A stretch of 9,214 nucleotides of DNA from Gammaproteobacteria bacterium (GTDB taxonomy: Bacteria > Pseudomonadota > Gammaproteobacteria > UWMA-0217), in NCBI GenBank assembly GCA_011330835.1, contig DRPO01000124.1, positions 1 to 9,214 of the forward strand, given 5' to 3'. The notes beneath the pieces were generated by a model. That model made no database searches, had not been told where the DNA came from, and saw nothing but the letters and a program-made list of their open reading frames with translations. Both the position numbers and the translations under genes were made by a program. The stretch's first letter is position 1; each line of letters opens with the position of its first letter. Of this stretch, positions 1 to 5,259 are shown piece after piece.

Positions 1-60
1 CTGGCGGAAATGGTCAGGGAAAATGGCGGCGCCGAAACAGCGCCTGTTTTCAGTCATTGA
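1..60 (+). CDS. Possible C-terminal tail of an unidentified gene cut by the window edge
   Basis: Frame 1 from the first base is open and ends at a TGA at 58-60, giving about 19 residues ending in APVFSH. It is the tail of the three plus frames with the most protein-like composition. The other two frames end at 89-91 and 105-107 and read Trp/Lys- or Arg/Ser-rich. An intrinsic terminator about 74 nt further on works in the plus direction, so some plus-strand transcript probably ends here. Too little is visible to name a family, and the choice of frame is an inference. Confidence 0.3.
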   Translation: MAEMVRENGGAETAPVFSH

Positions 61-133
61 GCGAAGCGCGAAAGCCCGCCTCCTTCCTTAACGCTGCCGC
101 GCTCTGAATGGGGTACTCTTGATCGCGAGAAGT

Positions 134-168
134 ATAAAATGGAGCCGAATCCGGCTCCATTTTATTTT
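134..168. terminator. Strong bidirectional intrinsic terminator
   Basis: Perfect inverted repeat with 14-bp arms (ATAAAATGGAGCCG at 134-147, its reverse complement at 152-165) and a 4-nt AATC loop. The core is GC-rich. On the plus strand the distal arm runs into TTTTATTTT, and on the minus strand the distal arm ends in TTTTAT, so it should stop transcription from both sides. It lies 22 nt beyond the stop of the small minus-strand ORF at 187-333 and beyond the putative plus-strand gene that enters from the left. Confidence 0.85.
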
Positions 169-186
169 CAGAGGAACAACCCGCCA

Positions 187-333
187 TCACTTCCAGAGTC
201 CGTAGGTCAAAAGCGCGGTAAACACTGCCAGAATGCCCATGAAATGAAGGCAAATACAGTTTTTTAATTGTCGAGGCCCTGGAGACGAGCCTGTCACCGT
301 TTTTCCGATGCGTGATTTTATCCCGTCGAACAT
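187..333 (-). CDS. Small 48-aa single-pass membrane protein, hypothetical
   Basis: A short ORF of 48 codons plus TGA. The ATG at 333 is preceded by a purine-rich AAAAGGGGGG with CGTC between it and the start, a plausible ribosome-binding site. The N-terminal 30 residues are polar and basic (K6, R8, K11, R21, K24) with Cys26 and Cys28. Residues 31-48 (FMGILAVFTALLTYGLWK) form one hydrophobic segment long enough to span a membrane. The positive N-terminus suggests an N-in orientation with almost no C-terminal tail, like a tail-anchored protein. It lies 93 nt downstream of the CAP lipoprotein gene on the same strand and is closed by the terminator at 134-165. I do not recognise a family. The coding call rests on RBS, start, helix and terminator together. 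A chance ORF in non-coding DNA remains possible. Confidence 0.5.
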   Translation of the reverse strand: MFDGIKSRIGKTVTGSSPGPRQLKNCICLHFMGILAVFTALLTYGLWK

Positions 334-426
334 GACGCCCCCCTTTTCAGGTTTCAGACTTGGCTATCGTCCGGTTTGGCGATATGCCGAGCCTTCGGGG
401 CGTCAGGCCGCTGGTTTTCCGGACAA
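334..426 (-). other. 93-nt gap between the CAP gene and the small ORF
   Basis: Apart from the AAAAGGGGGG ribosome-binding site just before position 333, I see no convincing -35/-10 pair and no terminator here. A 6-bp inverted repeat (GTCCGG / CCGGAC) flanks most of the gap but encloses a long loop with little pairing. The small ORF could therefore be read from the CAP gene promoter. Confidence 0.4.
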
Positions 427-1065
427 TCAGAACGAAGCGCCAAATTCATGGGTCCAGTAGGACACAAAATCATTCCCGTCAACAAACATCCGGGCCGAGC
501 CAAATTCGGAGAATTTGGGATTCATGATGTTCTTGCAATGCCCCGGGCTGTCGAGCAGTCCTTCGATGGTCTCTTTTTCGGTCAGAAAACCGGCGGCGAG
601 ATTTTCTCCATATACCTTCCAGCGGTAGCCCGTGGCGTCGATGCGATCGCCCGCGTGCAGTCCGTCGGAACCGGTGTGTGAGAAAAAGTTGTTGTTCACC
701 ATATCCTCGGTATGCGCCCAGGCCGCCTGTTCGAGTTTGCAGTTCCAGGTGACCGGCGGCGCCGCGGCGAATTCTTCGTCGCCACAGGAACGGACCTGCG
801 CGCGGGCCTTGTTGATTTCGTCGAGCATTTTTTGCTGCGCTTCGGTGATCGCGCAGCTTTCGCCGTTTGAATATTCAGACTCCTCCCGGGCGGCGTTGCC
901 CGCGCCCGTCTGACCTTCCAGGTATTGATCGGCGACATCGGCGCCTCGTGCGCTGGTTTGAAGATCGTCGATATAATTTTGAACATCCTGTTGATTACAG
1001 CCGGAAAGGGTGACCAGGATCAGAGCGGAAGAAGCAGCGCCAGCCAGTGTTTGAACATTTATCAT
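427..1065 (-). CDS. CAP/SCP-domain (YkwD-like) lipoprotein
   Basis: A 212-aa protein. Residues 1-22 are a lipoprotein signal peptide with lipobox LSGC, lipidated Cys23; Asn24 follows, so there is no Asp inner-membrane retention signal. A low-complexity linker runs to about residue 70. The CAP domain spans about 81-209 with family motifs in order: FFSH (His130), YGENLAAG (Glu154), SPGHCKNIMNP (His176) and YWTHEFG (His206, Glu207). Four further cysteines (71, 94, 109, 177) could form disulfides in the periplasm or at the cell surface. The ATG is preceded by AAAGGA 9 nt upstream. Bacterial CAP proteins are widespread, and few have a proven activity, so substrate and role are unknown. The gene takes the place after lipB where lipA is often found. 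It is less GC-rich than the operon beside it, which suggests separate acquisition. Confidence 0.88.
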   Translation of the reverse strand: MINVQTLAGAASSALILVTLSGCNQQDVQNYIDDLQTSARGADVADQYLEGQTGAGNAAREESEYSNGESCAITEAQQKMLDEINKARAQVRSCGDEEFAAAPPVTWNCKLEQAAWAHTEDMVNNNFFSHTGSDGLHAGDRIDATGYRWKVYGENLAAGFLTEKETIEGLLDSPGHCKNIMNPKFSEFGSARMFVDGNDFVSYWTHEFGASF

Positions 1066-1096
1066 CGAGAACTATCCTTTATTATTGTTATGTTTG

Positions 1097-1126
1097 GATA
1101 TACACCCGTCTACCAGTTAATTTCAG
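1097..1126 (-). promoter_or_regulatory. Possible sigma-70 promoter of the CAP lipoprotein gene
   Basis: On the minus strand CTGAAA (1126-1121) and TATATC (1102-1097) are separated by 18 nt. Each matches the -35 and -10 consensus at four of six positions. The stretch below it is AT-rich, in contrast to its surroundings, and the start codon lies 31 nt downstream. The 160-bp gap after lipB suggests the gene has its own promoter, but the match is modest. Confidence 0.3.
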
Positions 1127-1146
1127 GCGGCGGGCGCGTTTCAGAT

Positions 1147-1160
1147 GGCAAGAGTTTGCC
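1147..1160. repeat. Dyad copy 1: GGCAA-GAGT-TTGCC
   Basis: Perfect inverted repeat with 5-bp arms and a 4-nt centre. It shares its last three bases with a further small dyad, GCCGG-CTTT-CCGGC (1158-1171). It lies about 20 bp upstream of the proposed -35 element of the CAP gene. It has the same GGCAA-N4-TTGCC core as the dyads at 1182-1199 and 1284-1301. Confidence 0.6.
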
Positions 1161-1181
1161 GGCTTTCCGGCGAGGCGGGAA

Positions 1182-1199
1182 GCGGCAACAACTTGCCGC
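1182..1199. repeat. Dyad copy 2: GCGGCAA-CAAC-TTGCCGC
   Basis: Perfect inverted repeat with 7-bp arms and a 4-nt centre, 26 nt downstream of the lipB stop. In lipB mRNA it could fold as a stem-loop and protect or help end the transcript, but no U-tract follows on the minus strand, so it is not a standard intrinsic terminator. As DNA it could be an operator half-site pair. The arms are identical to those at 1284-1301. Confidence 0.65.
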
Positions 1200-1225
1200 C
1201 GGACAAACGGGAGCTGGAACGGGTA

Positions 1226-1861
1226 TCAGCGTCGAAATGAACTGTTTTTCCCAAGCATTTCCGTGAAGGCGGTCGCCAGCCCGGCGGCAATCGTTTGCCG
1301 CGGCAAGGTTACGCCAAGATCCTTCAGACGGGTGACCGGCATGTCGGGAAAGCCGCAGGGGTTGATCAGCTTGAACGGTCCCAGGTCGAGGTCGACGTTG
1401 AGCGCCACGCCGTGGTAACTGGAGCCCCCGCGGATTCTCAAGCCCAGCGAGGCGATCTTCGCGCCGCCGACATAGACGCCCGGCGCGTCCTCTCGCCGGG
1501 CGGCGGTCACGCCCAGATCGTCGAGCAGCGCGATTACCGATGCTTCCAGCAAACCCACGAACTGGCGAACGCCCAGTCCGCGACGCCGCAGGTCGATCAG
1601 CGTGTACATGACGACCTGACCCGGGCCGTGATAGGTGATCTGCCCGCCGCGATCGATCCTGAGCACGGGAATGTCGCTCTCGGCGATGAGGTGTTCCGGT
1701 TTGCCGGCCTGTCCCAGCGTAAACACCGGCGGGTGCTCCACAAGCCAGATTTCGTCGGCGGTCGTTTTGGCGCGCGCGTCGGTAAAGCGGCGCATGGCGC
1801 GCCAGGTGGTCTGATAATCGCTCAGGCCAAGATTGCGAACAAGGGGATCCAGCGCGCCCAA
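1226..1861 (-). CDS. lipB: Octanoyl-[ACP]:protein N-octanoyltransferase LipB
   Basis: Cytoplasmic enzyme that moves the octanoyl group from acyl carrier protein to a lysine of lipoyl domains, the first step of de novo protein lipoylation. The product has 211 aa, normal for the family. RGGQITYHGPGQ (71-82) is the conserved substrate-binding motif. Lys135 (GGAKIASLG) and Cys169 (INPCG) are the catalytic pair and fall at the same numbers as in the E. coli enzyme. The start is a TTG at 1861, supported because the 13 residues before and including LGL align without gaps with E. coli LipB; a GAGGA lies just upstream, with rather short spacing. It starts 6 nt after ybeD. lipA, the sulfur-insertion partner, does not follow. 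The 3' end carries one of the GCGGCAA dyads. Confidence 0.96.
   Translation of the reverse strand: MGALDPLVRNLGLSDYQTTWRAMRRFTDARAKTTADEIWLVEHPPVFTLGQAGKPEHLIAESDIPVLRIDRGGQITYHGPGQVVMYTLIDLRRRGLGVRQFVGLLEASVIALLDDLGVTAARREDAPGVYVGGAKIASLGLRIRGGSSYHGVALNVDLDLGPFKLINPCGFPDMPVTRLKDLGVTLPRQTIAAGLATAFTEMLGKNSSFRR
1284..1301. repeat. Dyad copy 3: GCGGCAA-TCGT-TTGCCGC inside lipB
   Basis: Perfect inverted repeat with 7-bp arms, identical in both arms to the dyad at 1182-1199 and differing only in the 4-nt centre. It lies within the lipB coding sequence, where it encodes residues around RQTIAA near the C-terminus. Start-to-start distances between the three GGCAA-N4-TTGCC units are 37 and 102 bp. 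I found no other copy of the unit when reading the window. Confidence 0.6.
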
Positions 1862-1867
1862 GAGTCC

Positions 1868-2137
1868 TCAGAGCGCCACCAGGACGGCGTCGGCGTCGGT
1901 AAGCATTTGATAGATGGCGTCCAGCTGCGCCTTGCTATTGGCCCGGATGGTCACGGTGATGGCGACATAGCGCCCCTTGCTGCTGGAGCGCAGCACGAAG
2001 TCATTGTCGGCGCATTCGGGCGCATGCCGACGCAACGCGGCGCGGAGCGCGAGGGCCAGCGCATCCTCATCGGCGCCCATGACCTTGATGGGAAAATCAC
2101 AGGGAAACTCGAACAGGGTGTCGCTCTCGTCGCTCAT
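1868..2137 (-). CDS. ybeD: YbeD-like DUF493 (UPF0250) protein
   Basis: An 89-aa cytoplasmic protein of the YbeD/DUF493 family, an ACT-like alpha/beta fold in its E. coli member. The family's exact function is not settled; its constant position next to lipB and dacA is the main clue. Visible marks are the FPCDFPIKVMG start of the domain (about residues 10-20), SSKGRYVAITVTI in the middle, and a short C-terminal end VLVAL. I chose the ATG at 2137, 2 nt after the dacA stop, with GGGAA upstream. An in-frame TTG at 2149 would overlap dacA by 10 nt and is less likely. The length fits the usual 87-90 residues. Confidence 0.92.
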   Translation of the reverse strand: MSDESDTLFEFPCDFPIKVMGADEDALALALRAALRRHAPECADNDFVLRSSSKGRYVAITVTIRANSKAQLDAIYQMLTDADAVLVAL

Positions 2138-2139
2138 GG

Positions 2140-3273
2140 CTATTCCCAAAGGAGTTTGACGCTATCCACCAGGCGGCGGAACACTCCCCCCTCCCTTACG
2201 CCATTGAGTGCGATCAATGGCATTTCCCTCAGCGTCTTGTCGCCCAGATGCACCGTAACGGTTCCGATCGCCTGTCCCTTGCCGATTGGCGCAATCAGGT
2301 TTTTTGGACGATCGAGGGTCGCCTTGATCTGATCGAAGCGCCCTCGGGGGAAAGTCAGATAGACATCTTCGGCGACACCCATCGACAGTTTATCGTTATC
2401 GCCTTTCCACACCCTGGCGTTGGCGATTTCCTGCCCCCTGACGTAGAGCTTGCGGGTCTCGAAAAAGCGAAATCCGTAATTGAGCAACGCGCGGCTCTGG
2501 GCGCTGCGCTGATCGTCGCTATCCGTGCCCAGCACCACGGAGATCAGCCGCATGCCGCGTTCCTTGCCGGAGGCGACCAGGCAGAAGCCGGCCGACTGGG
2601 TGTGGCCGGTCTTGACGCCATCGACCCGCTTGTCGGTCCAGAGCAGGCGATTGCGGTTGGACTGTTTGATCTTGTTGTATTCAAAGTGCTTGACCGAATA
2701 CAGGGAATACTCTTCCGGGAAATCGCGGATCAGCGCCCGGGTGAGAATGAACAGATCCGCCGCGGTGGTGTAATGTTCCGGATCCGGCAGTCCGGTGGAG
2801 TTGGTGAAGTGGGTCTCCCGCATCCCGAGCGCCTCGGCCTGCGCGTTCATCATCGAAACGAACACGTCTTCCGTTCCGCCGACATGCTCGGCCAGGGCCA
2901 CGGTGGCGTCGTTGCCGGACTGGACGATCATGCCTTTGAGCAGGTCGGAGACGCTGACCAGCGAGCCGGCCTCGACGAACATCCGCGACCCCTCCATGGC
3001 GCGCGCCTTTCGGCTGATCCGAACCTTGTCGTCCAGGCTGATCTGGTGGTCCCTCAGCGCCTGGGAGATCACATAGGAACTCATCATCTTGGTCAGGCTG
3101 GCGGGCTCCATGCGCTGATGAATGTCTTTTTCCACCAGCAACTTGCCGCTGTCGAAATCGCCCAACAGATAGCTTTTGGCGCTCAGTTGCGGCGCCGCCG
3201 GAACCGGTCGCTCGGCATGGGCCGAAAAACTCGCCAGGAAAAACGCCCCGAGAAAAAGAATGGCTCGTATCAT
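2140..3273 (-). CDS. dacA: D-alanyl-D-alanine carboxypeptidase (PBP5/6 type)
   Basis: Removes the terminal D-Ala from peptidoglycan pentapeptides in the periplasm and so limits cross-linking. The 377-aa precursor has a Sec signal peptide ending SAHA (residues 1-20). The penicillin-binding domain carries SLTK (Ser59 nucleophile, Lys62), SGN (119-121) and KTG (221-223). The PBP5 C-terminal beta domain follows from about 272, and the end FRRLVDSVKLLWE (365-377) is an amphipathic helix of the kind that anchors this family to the inner membrane. The ATG at 3273 starts the signal peptide directly; the frame is open upstream to 3438, but that part overlaps rlpA and has no signal-peptide character. 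It follows rlpA by 49 nt, the widest gap in the cluster, so a separate promoter is possible. Pseudomonas calls the equivalent gene dacC. Confidence 0.96.
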   Translation of the reverse strand: MIRAILFLGAFFLASFSAHAERPVPAAPQLSAKSYLLGDFDSGKLLVEKDIHQRMEPASLTKMMSSYVISQALRDHQISLDDKVRISRKARAMEGSRMFVEAGSLVSVSDLLKGMIVQSGNDATVALAEHVGGTEDVFVSMMNAQAEALGMRETHFTNSTGLPDPEHYTTAADLFILTRALIRDFPEEYSLYSVKHFEYNKIKQSNRNRLLWTDKRVDGVKTGHTQSAGFCLVASGKERGMRLISVVLGTDSDDQRSAQSRALLNYGFRFFETRKLYVRGQEIANARVWKGDNDKLSMGVAEDVYLTFPRGRFDQIKATLDRPKNLIAPIGKGQAIGTVTVHLGDKTLREMPLIALNGVREGGVFRRLVDSVKLLWE

Positions 3274-3315
3274 GTCTTTGCTACATCCCTGTCGGAAGTG
3301 ATATGAATGGTTGGA

Positions 3316-3332
3316 CCGCCAGCTACTGGCGG
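3316..3332. other. Perfect hairpin with the rlpA stop codon in its loop
   Basis: CCGCCAG (3316-3322) and CTGGCGG (3326-3332) are perfect 7-bp arms around a 3-nt loop. On the minus strand the loop reads TAG, the stop codon of rlpA. The stem is all GC except one A-T pair. No T-run follows, so it is not a standard terminator. It may stabilise or tune the mRNA between rlpA and dacA. The structure is directly visible; its function is inference. Confidence 0.6.
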
Positions 3333-4225
3333 ACGATCCGGTACTGAAAATACCCGCGATCCCGAAGTCCGGGCAAGACCTTCCGCGCCTCCGCCTCGGA
3401 GGCGAACGGCCCCAGCCTGACGCGGTACAGGACGCCAATCGCGCTTTCGATGGGCGCGATCAACACCGGCTTGTTCAGCGCCTCGCCAACATCGCGCTTG
3501 ACCGCTTCGGCGCTTTCCGAGCGCGCGTAGGCGCCCACCTGCACATAGATGCCTGGCGCGCCATCGTCGGCGTCCCCGGGCTTTCCGCCAGTCGGCTCAC
3601 TGGCCGGCGTCTTTTGCGCTGGCAACTTTCGCGCCTGTGGCGGCGCCTCCAGCGGCGCGGCGGCCACGGTGACGGCGGACTGTTTCGGCGCCGGCTGATA
3701 GTCGGCGGGGTCGAGCACCCGAATCTCCACCGGAGTGGTGCCTTCGCCGATCATGCCCAGCTTGGACGCCGCCGCATAGGAGAGATCGAGGATCCGGTTC
3801 TTCGCGAATGGCCCCCGATCATTGACCCGGACGATCACCTTGCGATTGTTTTTGAGGCTCCTGACTTCGATATAGGTTGGCAACGGCAAGGTGCGGTGCG
3901 CGGCGGTCATGTCGTACATGTTGTAGGTTTCGCCGCTGGAAGTTCGCTTGCCGTCGAACTCCTTGCCATACCACGAGGCCTGGCCGCGCTCGACAAAGCC
4001 CTTTGGATTGGGGATGACCCAATACCGCACACCCCCCTCGACATAGGACTCCGGGTTGCCGTACTTGCTGCGCGGCTCGGCCCGGGGTTTGGGTTCCGGG
4101 ATCAGATCGACATTGACGCCGGGCTTCGGCTCCGATCGCCGCGGGCCCGTCGCGCAACCGGCCAGCAACAGCGCCAGCAGCAAGGCGACGCCGCCAATTC
4201 GTAGGTAAGCTGTCTGTCCGAACAA
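3323..4225 (-). CDS. rlpA: RlpA, septal/side-wall lytic transglycosylase lipoprotein
   Basis: A 300-aa outer-membrane lipoprotein with lipobox LAGC (Cys24). RlpA of Pseudomonas aeruginosa cuts glycan strands stripped of stem peptides. The double-psi beta-barrel domain (about 80-170) carries the proposed catalytic residues Glu99 (SGETY), His110 (AAHRTLP) and Asp136 (VNDRGPF). A proline/alanine-rich linker (175-222) leads to a SPOR domain (about 225-298), which binds denuded glycan and targets division sites. The start is a rare TTG at 4225, 2 nt after the mltB stop. It is supported by AGGAGG 11 nt upstream and by the signal peptide starting there; no ATG or GTG fits before the lipobox. Confidence 0.95.
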   Translation of the reverse strand: MFGQTAYLRIGGVALLLALLLAGCATGPRRSEPKPGVNVDLIPEPKPRAEPRSKYGNPESYVEGGVRYWVIPNPKGFVERGQASWYGKEFDGKRTSSGETYNMYDMTAAHRTLPLPTYIEVRSLKNNRKVIVRVNDRGPFAKNRILDLSYAAASKLGMIGEGTTPVEIRVLDPADYQPAPKQSAVTVAAAPLEAPPQARKLPAQKTPASEPTGGKPGDADDGAPGIYVQVGAYARSESAEAVKRDVGEALNKPVLIAPIESAIGVLYRVRLGPFASEAEARKVLPGLRDRGYFQYRIVRQ

Positions 4226-4227
4226 GG

Positions 4228-5259
4228 CTACCTGTTCCTCCTGCGTTTGATTTCCCGCCCCAGCTGATAGACCGCCAGGGCGTACTTGACGCTGTGATTG
4301 TACTCGGTAATGACAAAAAAGTTATGGTGGCCAACCCAGTGTTCCGTCCCTCGGGCGCCTTCTAGCCGCAGGTACACCAGTTTTTCATCGGGCGCCTTCG
4401 GATCGGACGAAAAGATCCCCGCGGCGGTGAGCTCCGCCGGCGAATAGCGGGGCATGCGATCATTGGCTTTCAGCGCGGCGGCCTTGTCGCCCACGACCCG
4501 CGCGGGACTGATGACCCATCCTCCCGGGCGCCAGCCATGCTTCTGGAAATAATTGGCCACGCTGCCGATCGCATCCTCGGCGCTGGTGAACAGATCCCGG
4601 TCGCCGTCGTTGTCGAAGTCCACCGCGAACCTGCGGTAACTGCCGGGAATGAACTGCCCCATTCCCATCGCTCCCGCATAAGACCCCTTGAGCGCGGCGG
4701 GGTTCAGATGTTCTTCTCCGGCGAGCAGAATCAGCTCTTCCAGCTGGCCGAGAAAGAACGCTGAGCGGGGCGGATAGTCAAACCCCAGCGTCGCCAGCGC
4801 ATCGAGCACCGAAAAACGCCCCATGCGCGTCCCGTAGAAGGTCTCCACGCCGATGATCCCGACAATGATTTCCGGCGGAACGCCATAGACCCGCTCGGCG
4901 CGGGCCAGCGTTTTCTCGTTTTTCTCCCAGAATTCGACACCCTTGGCGATCCGCTCCTCGTTAAGGAAAATGGGCCGGTACTTGGACCAGGGCTTGCCCT
5001 CGGCGGGACTAGAGACCAGCTCCAGTATCCGGGGCTGTTTCGTCGCTTGCGCCAGAATGCCGCGCAGCTTGACGATGTCGATCCCGCGCCGGGCATTGAG
5101 ATCGTCGATGAACCGCTGTGCCTCTTCACGGCGCAGGTAGTCGCCGCGCTCGATCACGCCGGTATAGGTCCGCGCGCGGGGCGCGCCAACGGACAACAGG
5201 CCCGCCAGCATCAGCAGGCCGGCGCAAAGCCGTCGCTTGCAACAGGGGAAAAGGGTCAT
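4228..5259 (-). CDS. mltB: Lytic murein transglycosylase B family (SltB1-like)
   Basis: Cleaves the MurNAc-GlcNAc bond of peptidoglycan to form 1,6-anhydroMurNAc ends. 343 aa. The catalytic Glu139 lies in IGVETFYG, and SYAGAMGMGQFIPGSYRRF (193-211) is the family's substrate-binding stretch. DFDNDGDRDLF (214-224) is the EF-hand-like calcium loop known from E. coli Slt35. The N-terminus (about 1-30) is a signal peptide ending near APRA with no lipobox: its cysteines (6, 7, 12) precede the hydrophobic core. It is therefore probably a soluble periplasmic form, as described for SltB1 of Pseudomonas, which sits at the same place between rodA and rlpA. The ATG overlaps the rodA stop as ATGA. Confidence 0.95.
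   Translation of the reverse strand: MTLFPCCKRRLCAGLLMLAGLLSVGAPRARTYTGVIERGDYLRREEAQRFIDDLNARRGIDIVKLRGILAQATKQPRILELVSSPAEGKPWSKYRPIFLNEERIAKGVEFWEKNEKTLARAERVYGVPPEIIVGIIGVETFYGTRMGRFSVLDALATLGFDYPPRSAFFLGQLEELILLAGEEHLNPAALKGSYAGAMGMGQFIPGSYRRFAVDFDNDGDRDLFTSAEDAIGSVANYFQKHGWRPGGWVISPARVVGDKAAALKANDRMPRYSPAELTAAGIFSSDPKAPDEKLVYLRLEGARGTEHWVGHHNFFVITEYNHSVKYALAVYQLGREIKRRRNR

Noticed and set aside
50..253. Minus-strand 67-aa ORF
   Set aside because: It starts at a TTG with no ribosome-binding site, runs straight through the terminator hairpin, and overlaps the better-supported 48-aa ORF in another frame.
1158..1171. GCCGG-CTTT-CCGGC small hairpin as a terminator of lipB
   Set aside because: Only 5-bp arms and no T-run on the minus strand, so it cannot be called a terminator on its own.
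1295..2332. Long plus-strand ORF antisense to lipB, ybeD and the end of dacA
   Set aside because: Spans three well-identified genes on the other strand; its product is Arg/Gln/His/Asp-rich with no recognisable domain, typical of antisense shadows in GC-rich DNA.
2248..3306. Long plus-strand ORF antisense to dacA
   Set aside because: Mirrors the dacA codons; no domain, no ribosome-binding site and the same shadow-type composition.
3274..3438. N-terminal extension of dacA
   Set aside because: Would place about 55 Arg/Ser/Gly-rich residues before a proper signal peptide and overlaps the rlpA 3' end.
3311..4204. Plus-strand ORF antisense to rlpA
   Set aside because: Same reason; rlpA has lipobox, catalytic residues and SPOR domain intact on the other strand.
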